33,094 bases of DNA from IMG/VR virus record IMGVR_UViG_3300043411_001180, positions 1-33,094 of that record; one strand, 5' to 3'. The notes under the pieces are model-generated. The model did no database searches. It was not told the origin of the DNA and saw nothing but the letters and a program-made list of their open reading frames with translations. Numbering within the stretch: the first letter of the stretch is position 1; each line of letters starts with the position of its first letter. This DNA is from a virus. The position numbers and the translations under genes were made by a program. Below, one piece after another: positions 13,357 to 22,113 of the stretch.

Positions 13357-15120
13357 ATGAAAGTATGCGACATCACAACTGGTGAGATACACGAATACAT
13401 CTTTGGTGTCACTCACATCAACGAAAACATTCCCTACTCTGAATACAAGCTGAAGCGCCGCATTCAGATGTTCAAGAACAAGCACTATCCAACTGGTAAG
13501 ATCACCAAAGATGGTGACTATGAACACTGGTTCGACATCATTCACCCATCTGTGAATGCTGAAATAAAGAATATTGACTTCGATACGAAGCACTTCTTGA
13601 TATTCTCAACCGCGCCAATCCAAGACTTTTCAGCCGTGTACGTGGTCAATCTTGGTGTTGACGAATTCATGTGGGAAAGCGGGACCGCAGAAGAATTGAA
13701 CACCACTGTTGAAGACTATTCTTCAGACGGCAATATTCTTTTCCGCAAGACCGCTGATGGTTATGAGCTTTGTGACATGGTGAACACATTCATCATCAAC
13801 CAAACAGCGAAGACTATTGATGAGACTGATGTGATCGAGCGATTTTATATGTCGCAATCGGATCTACGTTCGATGGGTAGCACATACAAGAACGTTGATG
13901 AGGTGATCAAGAACTGTGGTGATGTCCGATTTTCTACAACTGAAAAGGGCGTGGGTGAAATTCGTAGTAAGAAACTCTATGAGGTCTATCGCCGAACTGG
14001 TGAGATCAGCGAACGTGACCTTTTTGAAGCACAAGGCAAGAAAGGTGGTGATGAAAACAAGTACATCCTTGCACGTGTCGTGATGGCTGGACTGAAGAAG
14101 GGTCGATCATCAAACCGTTACATTCTTTTCGCTGAAAAGATGGATGGCAAGATGTCTGACTACTTCATCGAAGCACACCGTGGTCCATACAAGGGTAAGT
14201 GGTGGCGTGAAGGTTTGTATGAACTTGGCTTTGATCATCAGGTTCGCTACAACGATATTTCAAATCAGATTGCACGCGGTCTTGATTGGGCTTCGAAGAT
14301 CCTCTTTTCACATTCTGACAAGCAAACACTTCAGAACCTACGTACACAGTTGAAGAATGGTGCGCTTATCAAGTCTGTTGATATCAAGCAAATCGAAGTG
14401 CGCTTGCAAGGCTTTGACCAGCTTGTAAATGATCGCAATGCTATCTTGCAACAGTGGGCTGACATCGCTAATTCATTCGAAGTAGTGCAAGGCAAGAACC
14501 TTCCAGCACAGACAGCCTTCCGTACTGTGGCTACCATTGATGTGAACGCAACAAAGCTGTTTGCGTTCTTGCGTCAAAAGCTTGCGTTGGCATACAAGCA
14601 AGTCTTCAATAAGTTCGTCATGCCAAATCTGGTTATGGAAATGTCTATGAAGGACATTATCCGTGTTACTGGCGATCCGATGTTCATTGATCGTTTCCGA
14701 AGGATGGCTGTAGATGCTTGGTACATCAATAATTTGGTCGATATCGGACCGCATGATGCTCAAATGGCGCAGTTCATGAAAGATGCGAAGTATCAGGAAA
14801 TGACGCAGAGCGAACCGATGATCAAGAACGTCAAAGATATTTGGAAAGGTGTGTTGCCACGCTTGCGTGTCACAATCACTGGTGAAAACTATCTTGTTGA
14901 AGAAGTGCAGACGATCTCTGAACTCATTGGTTATGAACAAGATCCAATGCGCCGTGCATACTTGCTCGATCTTATTTATGCGGCGAAGGGTATTGCTGTA
15001 CCGCCCGCTGTTTCAATGGAAGCACTTCAGGCTGGCGGTTCACCGGGCAATGGTCCACTGAAGGGGGATAAGTCGCAGATGGATATCCCACAACGTGAGA
15101 CAGAGCCAGTCGCCGCTTAA
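13357..15120 (+). CDS. Portal protein (by position and size)
   Basis: The 587-residue protein follows the large terminase directly and precedes the scaffold and capsid genes, where a portal belongs. Its length suits the podovirus portal class. The region from about 300 on contains long helices of the kind that line portal stems (DIKQIEVRLQGFDQLVNDRN), and the C-terminus is a flexible, Gly/Pro-rich tail. No single diagnostic motif is visible, so the call is mainly from gene order. The portal forms the twelve-membered ring through which DNA is packaged and ejected. Confidence 0.7.
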   Translation: MKVCDITTGEIHEYIFGVTHINENIPYSEYKLKRRIQMFKNKHYPTGKITKDGDYEHWFDIIHPSVNAEIKNIDFDTKHFLIFSTAPIQDFSAVYVVNLGVDEFMWESGTAEELNTTVEDYSSDGNILFRKTADGYELCDMVNTFIINQTAKTIDETDVIERFYMSQSDLRSMGSTYKNVDEVIKNCGDVRFSTTEKGVGEIRSKKLYEVYRRTGEISERDLFEAQGKKGGDENKYILARVVMAGLKKGRSSNRYILFAEKMDGKMSDYFIEAHRGPYKGKWWREGLYELGFDHQVRYNDISNQIARGLDWASKILFSHSDKQTLQNLRTQLKNGALIKSVDIKQIEVRLQGFDQLVNDRNAILQQWADIANSFEVVQGKNLPAQTAFRTVATIDVNATKLFAFLRQKLALAYKQVFNKFVMPNLVMEMSMKDIIRVTGDPMFIDRFRRMAVDAWYINNLVDIGPHDAQMAQFMKDAKYQEMTQSEPMIKNVKDIWKGVLPRLRVTITGENYLVEEVQTISELIGYEQDPMRRAYLLDLIYAAKGIAVPPAVSMEALQAGGSPGNGPLKGDKSQMDIPQRETEPVAA

Positions 15121-15125
15121 TTGCT

Positions 15126-15284
15126 ATGGCTGATAAATTCAACAGCACTCATCAGCAAATCAATAAAGAGCTTGATGATATGTATAAGAGTATGCGTGAT
15201 CCTGAACATCAGGACCAACGTGAATTAGAAGCTAATCATAAGAAAAATGCCGAAATCACAGCCAAGCGATACGGACTTGATTAA
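15126..15284 (+). CDS. Small helical hypothetical protein
   Basis: This 52-codon frame starts 5 bases after the portal stop and ends 38 bases inside the next gene. The product is hydrophilic and helical (QQINKELDDMYKSMRDPEHQD), ending in KRYGLD. It fills the only gap between portal and the next gene. Function unknown; small virion or assembly factors are common at this position. Confidence 0.6.
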   Translation: MADKFNSTHQQINKELDDMYKSMRDPEHQDQRELEANHKKNAEITAKRYGLD

Positions 15285-15510
15285 AGAAATGGTTGCCAGC
15301 TTTGGCAAGAACCAGCAAACTCTTCATGAATTAGTTGGTGAAGTCGAAAAGCAATCACGTACAAATCTCGATCCTATCGCTCAATCGAAGCTTAAATTGC
15401 TTCGCCGTTCCATCTTGGTCGAAGATGTGAAGGGGCAAGATTATAAGATTAAGATGATCAGCGATGTGCTGAAAGAAATATGCTCACCAGTAATATTGCC
15501 CGGCGGTTAG
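15247..15510 (+). CDS. Hypothetical small helical protein
   Basis: This 87-residue protein is predicted to be mostly helical (DLIKEMVASFGKNQQTLHELVGEVEKQ, then SKLKLLRRSILVED). It overlaps the preceding 52-codon gene by 38 bases and the next by 31 bases. No family is recognised. In this position, between portal and scaffold, it may be a minor head or assembly protein; this is context only. Confidence 0.6.
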   Translation: MPKSQPSDTDLIKEMVASFGKNQQTLHELVGEVEKQSRTNLDPIAQSKLKLLRRSILVEDVKGQDYKIKMISDVLKEICSPVILPGG

Positions 15511-15740
15511 AAACCGATTCTGACTTTCAAGAATTGAAAAATCACATTGATGAAAAAATCAGTGAGCTTAATACTCTTGATGGTATCAACTTCGAAGATG
15601 AGAAGTCCGCGGCGATTGAAGGTCGAGCGCGTGAGCTTGCGCGCAAAACATTAATAGCGATTCTTGATCCGTTTTTTGAACCGGAGGAATCAACAGAAGA
15701 TAAGAAACAGCACGTTGCAGAGAAAACGGGCGTGCTATAA
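15480..15740 (+). CDS. Hypothetical small protein
   Basis: This 86-residue helical, charged protein (DFQELKNHIDEKISELNTL) overlaps the previous gene by 31 bases. Its last codons run through the extended -10 box of the following gene. No recognised domain. Function unknown; probably a head-assembly accessory protein, judged from the block it sits in. Confidence 0.6.
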   Translation: MLTSNIARRLETDSDFQELKNHIDEKISELNTLDGINFEDEKSAAIEGRARELARKTLIAILDPFFEPEESTEDKKQHVAEKTGVL

Positions 15741-15741
15741 T
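15733..15741 (+). promoter_or_regulatory. Extended -10 promoter TGCTATAAT, leaderless start at 15748
   Basis: A perfect TG-C-TATAAT is followed by 6 bases and the ATG at 15748. It overlaps the end of the preceding gene and decides the start, although the frame remains open to 15664. Confidence 0.75.
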
Positions 15742-15747
15742 TTTTCT

Positions 15748-16314
15748 ATGGCAAATAAAAACACTAAAGGCAAGGGAGGTAAAGGGGCAAAGAAAGTTGC
15801 ACCAAATAAAGTTATTCCTAAGAAGGAAGATGAGGTAGCTGAAGAGACTGAAACTGAAGAAACCGAAACTGAAGAAACTACTGAAGACACCACTACTGAA
15901 GAAGGTGAAGGTGGGTCTGAAGAAGGGTCTGAAGAAGAAGGTGAGGAAGAAGATGAGGATGAGGAAGATGAGTTTGCTGATGCTTCAGCAAAAAGTACGA
16001 AGTGCGGTGTCTATCAAGGGGGTCGCTTGGTCAAGCTTTTCAATTCAGTCACACATGGTGCTGACTACAAGAAGATTGCGAAGGACCTTGCGAAGCGTTT
16101 GACCGAAAAGAACCCATCATCACCAGCGGAAGCAAAGGACTACTTTGATCCGAAGACTGATGAGCCTTCGAAAGAAGCTGTCCGTGTCGTCAATGCGAGT
16201 AACAGCCTGATCCGTGAATTTTCACTTGCGACACATGGCAAGGGATATCGGGATCTTGCGGATGCTTTCATTGAAAAGCATGGCTCGAAGCGAGGATATC
16301 GTATCGCGGTATAA
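15748..16314 (+). CDS. Acidic protein with a duplicated C-terminal motif
   Basis: This 188-residue protein has three parts: a Lys/Gly-rich N-terminus, a Glu/Thr/Asp-rich disordered stretch (about 28-77, with repeats of ETE and EEG), and two similar ~35-residue units. The first unit has LVKLFNSVTHGADYKKIAKD. The second has LIREFSLATHGKGYRDLADA. The shared pattern is F-S-x-A/V-T-H-G-x-x-Y-x-x-x-A. The duplicated THG unit may bind DNA or a partner. It is placed between head genes with its own leaderless promoter and is possibly a virion or DNA-condensing protein; no family is recognised. Confidence 0.65.
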   Translation: MANKNTKGKGGKGAKKVAPNKVIPKKEDEVAEETETEETETEETTEDTTTEEGEGGSEEGSEEEGEEEDEDEEDEFADASAKSTKCGVYQGGRLVKLFNSVTHGADYKKIAKDLAKRLTEKNPSSPAEAKDYFDPKTDEPSKEAVRVVNASNSLIREFSLATHGKGYRDLADAFIEKHGSKRGYRIAV

Positions 16315-16330
16315 AGATCTTCGTTTGCGT

Positions 16331-16368
16331 CACTGTAGGGTATTCAATTCATGAATACCCGATCAGTG
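16331..16368 (+). ncRNA. Stem-loop upstream of the scaffold gene
   Basis: A perfect 9-bp stem (GGGTATTCA 16338-16346 with TGAATACCC 16352-16360, loop ATTCA) sits inside an outer CACTG/CAGTG stem (16331-16335 with 16364-16368). No T-run follows, so it is not a standard terminator. It separates the gene ending at 16314 from the scaffold gene. It shares the GTA/ATTCAAT theme with the longer stem-loop after the capsid gene, so it may tune mRNA stability or processing. Confidence 0.6.
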
Positions 16369-16433
16369 CCACAAACACTGGATTCTTTTTAAAAGGAAAA
16401 TACGGCCAACGGCCAATAAAAAAAATACATCCT

Positions 16434-17054
16434 ATGGATATCGAAGACATCAAGGTTTCTGATGAAGAAATTCAGGAAGAAACCGAAGCGCAGGCACAAC
16501 TTGAAGAAAGTAAGATCCGTGAAGCTGTCGTTGCCGATTTAGGCATCGAGGACAATGACGCTAATAAGGGTCTTATTGATAAGCTGGTAGAACGCGAGAC
16601 TGATCATCGAACCAAACTGTCTAAGGCGGTTGGCCAGAAGATTAAGTACCGTGAACTAGCTGGTGGTAAAAAGCCAGTAGTACCAGATAAGTCTAAGAAG
16701 ACTGAACAAGTTGATCCTGCAAAACTTGTTGAAGAAAGGTTGATGCAACGCGATCTCGAAGATTTGACCCATTCCGATAAGGTAAAGGAACAGATCAAGC
16801 GAATTGCAACATTGCAAGACATTTCAATCCGCAAGGCCGAACAAGATCCGTATATTCAGCACTTGATTGCGGAAGAAGCTAGGCAAAAATCAGTAGATGA
16901 TGCCGCAAAGGGTGGAAAGAAGCGTACTACATCAGGTGTCACAATTGACGTTAGCAAACCTTTGGATGTTACCCAATTCGATCTGTCTACACCGGAAGGT
17001 CGGGCAGAATGGGAAGATGCAAAGAAGGCTAAGCGTGAAGCCGCGAAGTCGTAA
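16434..17054 (+). CDS. Scaffold-like capsid assembly protein
   Basis: This 206-residue, highly charged protein lies immediately before the major capsid candidate, where podoviruses keep their scaffolding gene. Predicted helices and coiled coils dominate (IDKLVERETDHRTKLSKAVG; DKVKEQIKRIATLQDISIRK). The C-terminus is charged and flexible (EWEDAKKAKREAAKS), as scaffolds use to contact coat protein. The acidic N-terminus contains EEIQEETEAQAQLEE. No enzymatic motif. The assignment is by composition and gene order. Confidence 0.7.
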   Translation: MDIEDIKVSDEEIQEETEAQAQLEESKIREAVVADLGIEDNDANKGLIDKLVERETDHRTKLSKAVGQKIKYRELAGGKKPVVPDKSKKTEQVDPAKLVEERLMQRDLEDLTHSDKVKEQIKRIATLQDISIRKAEQDPYIQHLIAEEARQKSVDDAAKGGKKRTTSGVTIDVSKPLDVTQFDLSTPEGRAEWEDAKKAKREAAKS

Positions 17055-17085
17055 GCATTCGCCATCATAACTTTCACCATATTGT

Positions 17086-18258
17086 ATGGATGATGTAAAA
17101 GCAGAATTTTGGGGGGATCTTCAAGCTGACTATTACACTCAAACATCAGCCCTTTATCTGGCAAACCAGACATTGGAAACTGTATTGAGTACCAATGGTC
17201 GCAAGGCTCACAAGCCGATCCTCTCAAATCCAACGATCCGTGATTACACCCCTCATCAGGACATCACGTTTGATCAGAAGAAGGCAGAGAAGCAGACCCT
17301 TGAAGTGGACACGTTCCCTTCAGCGGCTGAAGTGATTGACATCACTGAAAAGAATCAGTCCCCATACGATCTTCTTGGGCATAGCTCAAAGGCGATTCGT
17401 GAAGGATTGATCAACCGTACTGAACAGATCTTCATTTCGAAGATTGCAGATGCAGAACACGTGGTAAATGGCGGAACTTATTTTGCTCTTGACACGACAA
17501 ACATCTATGATGTTTTCGAGGAAGCTGACGGTACACTTGGTGCATTCGATATTCCAACGAATACTGATGCACGTGTAGCGGTACTTGGTCCACGAACTGT
17601 TGCCCTTCTTCGAAAGGCACGTTCACAGCGTGAAACACCGCTTGGTGATCAGGTGTCTAGCAACGGTGTGATTGGCCCATGGAAAGGCTGGACAATCGTT
17701 CAGAACAACAACCTTCCTTGGACAGCTACGCTTGCGATGGCTACACAGCCAACGGCTGGTGACGATTGGACTATCCTTGGTCGCAAGATCGAGTTCGTAG
17801 CTTCACTCACTGGTGCAAATCCGGGTTCAGTGCTTCGCGGTGCTGATGCGGCGGCGGCTCAGGCGAACTTTGTAGCGCTCATCAATGGTGCGGCTGGTGC
17901 GGGTACTACTTACGTAGAATTCGATGCAGTTGCGGCGTTCATGATCCGAAACAAGCGAAAGATCACCGCGGCTTCTGACTCAACGAACGTTGTCCTTTCA
18001 GGATTCGGCGATATCGTTGTGAAGGAAAACATGACAGCGGCTGGAAACGTTGTTTCAGTACAACGACAGGATTCCGTCTTCATGATGCGAGGTGCTATCG
18101 ACCTTGTGATGCAGTTCATGGATCTAAAGATCGGTGACAAGGAAAAGGGATTCGCAGATCTTCCAAAGGGTATCATCGGCGTGGGTGCGCGAGCATTCCA
18201 AGATGGTGCGCTTGCGATGGTGCGAACACCACAAGACGTTCTCGGTTGGTCTTACTAA
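17086..18258 (+). CDS. Major capsid protein
   Basis: This 390-residue protein directly follows the scaffold gene. Its N-terminal part, with SPYDLLGHSSKAIREGLINRTEQIF, is the type of segment seen in HK97-fold coat proteins of phages with separate scaffolds. Glycine- and alanine-rich strands follow (GAAGAGTTYVEFDAVAAFMI), with a C-terminus GARAFQDGALAMV typical of capsid-like sequences. The length suits a coat protein of a short-tailed phage. It forms the icosahedral shell. A large stem-loop follows its stop. Confidence 0.82.
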   Translation: MDDVKAEFWGDLQADYYTQTSALYLANQTLETVLSTNGRKAHKPILSNPTIRDYTPHQDITFDQKKAEKQTLEVDTFPSAAEVIDITEKNQSPYDLLGHSSKAIREGLINRTEQIFISKIADAEHVVNGGTYFALDTTNIYDVFEEADGTLGAFDIPTNTDARVAVLGPRTVALLRKARSQRETPLGDQVSSNGVIGPWKGWTIVQNNNLPWTATLAMATQPTAGDDWTILGRKIEFVASLTGANPGSVLRGADAAAAQANFVALINGAAGAGTTYVEFDAVAAFMIRNKRKITAASDSTNVVLSGFGDIVVKENMTAAGNVVSVQRQDSVFMMRGAIDLVMQFMDLKIGDKEKGFADLPKGIIGVGARAFQDGALAMVRTPQDVLGWSY

Positions 18259-18278
18259 AGACTATCCACCCTACTTTC

Positions 18279-18348
18279 AAGTGGGGTACAGCATTCAATC
18301 AGGTCGATAACGTGACGCTCGTCACATATTGAATGCTCTACCCCGCTT
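18279..18348 (+). ncRNA. Large stem-loop after the capsid gene
   Basis: Two 21-base arms (18279-18299 and 18328-18348) pair with 19 matches, and the loop contains a second perfect GTGAC/GTCAC hairpin (18312-18325). It lies 21 bases after the capsid stop. No T-run follows, so it may be a 3'-end stabiliser or processing element rather than a simple terminator. The outer arms resemble those of the stem-loop at 16331. Confidence 0.75.
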
Positions 18349-18397
18349 AAAATTAAAACGGTAAGCGGTTTAGCAACCCTCTTAGCAATAAGACAAT

Positions 18398-18685
18398 ATG
18401 CCACCTAAAACATACGTGAAGCCGATAGGCTATCGCCAAGTGACGGTAAGCACAACCGCTGTTGCTATCCCTACGATTCCAGCGGGCGCAAGTCGCGCAG
18501 TAGTCGTGGTTGAAGCACAGCCATTGCGCTATCGTGATGATGGCACAGACCCAACAGCTTCTGTTGGAATGTTGTGTGTTGCCGCCACACGTTTTGAACT
18601 TGAATCGCGGGCTTCAATTTTGGCCTTCAAAGCGATTCGTTCAGGCGGTACAGATTCAGTGTTATCCGTAAGTTTCTACAAATAA
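18398..18685 (+). CDS. Capsid decoration/structural protein
   Basis: The 95-residue protein follows the coat gene and has the pattern of small phage head proteins: IGYRQVTVSTTAVAIPTIPAG, then VVVEAQPLRYRDDGTDPTAS and an ending LSVSFYK. The alternating strands indicate a small beta sandwich that sits on the capsid surface or at a vertex. The family link is from recalled sequence similarity and the location; whether it decorates the head or forms part of the tail is not decided. Confidence 0.65.
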   Translation: MPPKTYVKPIGYRQVTVSTTAVAIPTIPAGASRAVVVVEAQPLRYRDDGTDPTASVGMLCVAATRFELESRASILAFKAIRSGGTDSVLSVSFYK

Positions 18686-18689
18686 TCCT

Positions 18690-19055
18690 ATGAAAGTATT
18701 CAATCGAGCAGTAGCAATTCTTCTTGGTCTTTTTGTCCAAGTGAAGACAGTCACCGCCGCGGCTGGTGCGGCAACGCTTAGTGCGTTTGCTGGCAAGGTC
18801 ACGACTGAAGGACTTACAACAGCCCAAAATGCGATCTATACACTCACTTTGACCAACGATAAGATCAAGGCCGATTCCATCGTACTTGTGTCTATCTGTG
18901 ATGGTACAAACACACAGGGAACGCCAATGCTTGGTTATGTAAAACCAGCCAATGGGTCTGTAGCCATAGAAGTAATCAACAAACACGCAACCGCTGAAGC
19001 CCTAAACGGTACTTTGGTGATCAGCTTCTTTGTGATCAGCAACACAACTAGCTAA
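18690..19055 (+). CDS. Head decoration/fibre-like protein
   Basis: This 121-residue beta-rich protein carries a hydrophobic N-terminus (AVAILLGLFVQVKTVTAAAG) and the string GTPMLGYVKPANGSVAIEVINKHATAEALNGTL... typical of small phage capsid-attached proteins. The second half is Thr/Asn/Ser-rich. The N-terminus is mildly signal-like but could also be a hydrophobic capsid-contact region. It ends 22 bases before the terminator and closes the head operon. Confidence 0.6.
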   Translation: MKVFNRAVAILLGLFVQVKTVTAAAGAATLSAFAGKVTTEGLTTAQNAIYTLTLTNDKIKADSIVLVSICDGTNTQGTPMLGYVKPANGSVAIEVINKHATAEALNGTLVISFFVISNTTS

Positions 19056-19077
19056 AAACTCTAGTTTTTGAACAGGT

Positions 19078-19114
19078 AAAAGGCATATGTTCACCGCATG
19101 TGCCTTTTCTTGTG
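19078..19114 (+). terminator. Terminator closing the head operon
   Basis: A 12-bp stem with one G-T pair (19078-19089 and 19097-19108), a 7-base loop and a T-rich end (TTTTCTTGTG) follow the last head gene by about 20 bases. A weaker AT hairpin (AAAAACT/AGTTTTT) precedes it. The next promoter begins immediately, at 19115. Confidence 0.8.
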
Positions 19115-19123
19115 TGTTATGAT
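19115..19123 (+). promoter_or_regulatory. Extended -10 promoter, leaderless start at 19132
   Basis: TG-T-TATGAT is followed by 8 bases and the ATG at 19132. It begins right after the terminator at 19078-19114, so a new transcription unit starts here. Confidence 0.65.
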
Positions 19124-19131
19124 ATTTACAT

Positions 19132-19842
19132 ATGGTATTCAATGGTGATGTCAATGAAATAGATGCTGTTCACGACATTGATTTTTGGTGTTCTACTAAC
19201 AGCACTACATATCCGATTGAAGACAAGGTTCGAAATTACATCTTTGGTCTTGCTCGCGCATCTACAAAGATCATGAAAGCGGACCGCACATGGAAGCACG
19301 TGAGCAATAATGCCACCACCATTCCTATTGCTGTGAAGACTGTTGTAGCCGGACAAGATAACTACACACTTGCTAGTAAGCACGTGAAGATTTTGCGCGT
19401 TCGCATTAAGGGTAAGGATGGAAAGTTCAAGACGCTTACAGGTATTGATCGCAAGCGTCTTTCTGATGATGTACTCAATGCATCGGGCGAACCAGAGTAT
19501 TGTGACAAGGTTGGCGCTTCACTGATCTTGGTCCCTGCACCAGATTACGGATCTACTGACGGACTTGAAATCGAATATCAGCCTTCTTCAGCCGAAGATG
19601 TCCCAACAATAGATAGTACCGATTGGGAACCGGGCTTCAATTCAGATTTTCATCGTTTGCCTAACCTCTACGCATCAGAAGATTATTGCGCCCTTTTCAA
19701 TCGAGAACGTTTGCCGTTGGTTCGTGAAAAGATTTTGGAAATGGAAGCGGATATCGAAGACTACTTTGAGAATCGTGACATTGATGATGAACCGTATCTT
19801 GATGTGGAACGCACATCGAACGGACCTAGCTTGTTAGGATAA
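19132..19842 (+). CDS. Head-to-tail connector-like protein
   Basis: The 236-residue protein opens the unit behind the terminator. Its C-terminal half carries the WEPGFNSDFHRLPNLYASEDYC pattern common in phage connector/adaptor proteins, followed by an acidic helix (KILEMEADIEDYFENRDID). Such proteins form the ring under the portal that joins head and tail. The call rests on gene order (between head and tail genes) and that motif. It is separated from the next gene by 2 bases. Confidence 0.55.
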   Translation: MVFNGDVNEIDAVHDIDFWCSTNSTTYPIEDKVRNYIFGLARASTKIMKADRTWKHVSNNATTIPIAVKTVVAGQDNYTLASKHVKILRVRIKGKDGKFKTLTGIDRKRLSDDVLNASGEPEYCDKVGASLILVPAPDYGSTDGLEIEYQPSSAEDVPTIDSTDWEPGFNSDFHRLPNLYASEDYCALFNRERLPLVREKILEMEADIEDYFENRDIDDEPYLDVERTSNGPSLLG

Positions 19843-19844
19843 CT

Positions 19845-22109
19845 ATGATTTTATTTCCCACTGGCGTTCAAGGACTAGCTGACACACGATGGCAAGGCGC
19901 ACAAGGGCAAGCGCATCGCCTTGTTGGTATTGATCACCGTTCTGAACCCGGACTAATTAAGGTCCAACAGAAACTGACTAAAGATAGTGGCGATACCATT
20001 GATGAATTGTGCAAGGTCGCGCTTCCTGTTTCTGATGGTTCCACGCTTTGGTTTTCAAGCGTATCTGGCAAGATCTGGCGTGAGGTCGATGGCGTGTATA
20101 CGCTCATTCACACACTCACGATTCCGGGCTGGGATTTGAGTACCGCAACAACTTCAGGAAAGGATGTTAATGTGTCCGCGGAAATAAGTTCGCCAACAGG
20201 GGCATGGATGAATGCCGATGGTTTGAAGTTCTATCTGATGGATGCTGGTGTTATCTATGAATACGATCTTGAAACAGCATTCGATATTGCAACAGCCACT
20301 TATAGTACAAATTTTTTCGACACTACAGGACAAACATCGAGTGCGGCGGGCATCTTTCTTCGCGCTGATGGTATAAAGCTTTTTGTTACTGATGGTAATG
20401 ATATCTATCGCTATACACTTAGTACGCCATACGATATTTCTACAGCTACATACGATACGCACACTTCAGCGTTTGCAGAAGACACCGACCTTGTAGGAAT
20501 GGCCTTCAAGTCTGATGGCACAGCGCTATTCGTGAGTGGTCGTCAAAATGACAAGGTGTATTCATACACCCTTGGTACACCTTGGGATCTCACCACAAAG
20601 TCGTTTGTGGATGATTTTAGTATCGTTACTGAAGTTGGTGACTATCATATGGGCTTTTATATGAAGCCAGATGGAACGCGCTTCTTTATGCTTGATAACA
20701 CAAGTTCAGAGCGTGTGACACAGTTTAGTCTAGGGACCGCATGGGACCTTACTACCGCGACATACGATAACCTGTTCTTTAAGCCTGAAGTCGGTAGCAT
20801 TCTTGGTATCGGTGGTGGCTTCATGTTTGCAGATGATGGCCGACATTTCTATATCACTGGTTCGAACGCACCTGAAACAGTACATCAATTCGATCTCGCC
20901 GCAGAAGACCTTAACGTTACGGTACTTGGCGCTGAAGAATATGGCGTATTCGATGGCACAGATGGTGACGATGAAGATGAAGACGATGATGAATTAGCAC
21001 AGTATATTTACTTCGCTACCAGATATTGGTTTTTCCGCATTGCTGTGGCCGATATCGGGTTCACTGATTGGTTTGATACTACGTCAAAAGTAGACTATCT
21101 AACGTTGTTTAAAAATGGTGATGATACGTATCACCCAATGAAGAAACAGAACAATCGCCTATTCGTTGGTGATCGGTACTGTCTTCTTGAAGTGAATGAG
21201 TTTGGTGTGATTACACTTGAAACAGATTTCAATGTAATGGAACCTGAACGAATCACAGCGCTTGGTCGCATTGATGTGGATCTTCTTGTTGGGACCAAAG
21301 AGCGCGATAAGGCATGGGTGAAGCGATGGGACACTGAAGCGCTGTCATGGTATGCCGAAGATTCAGTGAAAGAGACTGAAATTTATGCCTTTTTGGAAGA
21401 CGATAACTTTGTGTATGTAATCGCTGGTGACTTTGGGCGAATGTACTTTTACGATGGTGAAAAGATGCTTCCTGATGTGCGTGTTCCCGGTCAATATAGC
21501 AAGACCGCCCGCGGAAAGGTAAATCACAATGCTGTTGCAAGCTTCATGGGTATTCCAGTATTTGGATTTTCAAATATTGTAGGCAATCCAGCGTGGCAGG
21601 GCGTGTATGCATATGGGCGCTACTCAAAAGACTACAATGTAACCATGGATCTTTCTTTCCCGCTTTCGTGCAATATGTTTTCTGATATTGAGATTGGCGC
21701 AATCATTGTGAATGGCTTTGACCTGATGATTTCATTCAAATCAGAAACAGGGGGCATTGGTGTAGATCGTATTGATTGGACAGCAAAGTATGAATCAGCA
21801 TTCATTGAATCAATGGTGCTTCTTGGTGCGGCTGACCGAAGACGTTTCAAGAGTATTGATGAGGTATTGGCTGATTACTTTACTTTACCTGAAGGCACAG
21901 GGCTTGAATTCTCGATTAGCAACAATTACAAGGGATATCAAGATCTTGAACTTGAAACGAAAGACAACGTGAAGCTCAATCAGATTTTGGCAAAAGCTAC
22001 TTTGAAAGAACTTGGCGCAGTTGAAGCTTTGATTGAATTCAATGTTGACGGCAACGTTGGGCCTGAAGTGGAAAACTTTCACGTGCGATTCGTAGGTGAA
22101 GAATCATAA
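19845..22109 (+). CDS. Large tail protein with a nested beta-propeller
   Basis: This 754-residue protein contains, between about residues 95 and 355, five ~50-residue repeats of the type F-x-x-DG-x-K-x-F...Y-x-L-x-T-(P/A)-(Y/W)-D-(I/L)-(S/T)-T-A-T. These are blades of a beta-propeller. The repeat block appears to interrupt another strand-rich sequence: GKIWREVDGVYTLIHT before it, and VTVLGAEEYGVF and QYIYFATRYWFFRI after it. A DGDDEDEDDDE acidic stretch sits at the return point. Its size and place suggest a tail hub, tube or adsorption protein of a short tail. AGGA precedes the ATG. Confidence 0.7.
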   Translation: MILFPTGVQGLADTRWQGAQGQAHRLVGIDHRSEPGLIKVQQKLTKDSGDTIDELCKVALPVSDGSTLWFSSVSGKIWREVDGVYTLIHTLTIPGWDLSTATTSGKDVNVSAEISSPTGAWMNADGLKFYLMDAGVIYEYDLETAFDIATATYSTNFFDTTGQTSSAAGIFLRADGIKLFVTDGNDIYRYTLSTPYDISTATYDTHTSAFAEDTDLVGMAFKSDGTALFVSGRQNDKVYSYTLGTPWDLTTKSFVDDFSIVTEVGDYHMGFYMKPDGTRFFMLDNTSSERVTQFSLGTAWDLTTATYDNLFFKPEVGSILGIGGGFMFADDGRHFYITGSNAPETVHQFDLAAEDLNVTVLGAEEYGVFDGTDGDDEDEDDDELAQYIYFATRYWFFRIAVADIGFTDWFDTTSKVDYLTLFKNGDDTYHPMKKQNNRLFVGDRYCLLEVNEFGVITLETDFNVMEPERITALGRIDVDLLVGTKERDKAWVKRWDTEALSWYAEDSVKETEIYAFLEDDNFVYVIAGDFGRMYFYDGEKMLPDVRVPGQYSKTARGKVNHNAVASFMGIPVFGFSNIVGNPAWQGVYAYGRYSKDYNVTMDLSFPLSCNMFSDIEIGAIIVNGFDLMISFKSETGGIGVDRIDWTAKYESAFIESMVLLGAADRRRFKSIDEVLADYFTLPEGTGLEFSISNNYKGYQDLELETKDNVKLNQILAKATLKELGAVEALIEFNVDGNVGPEVENFHVRFVGEES

Positions 22110-22113
22110 GTGT

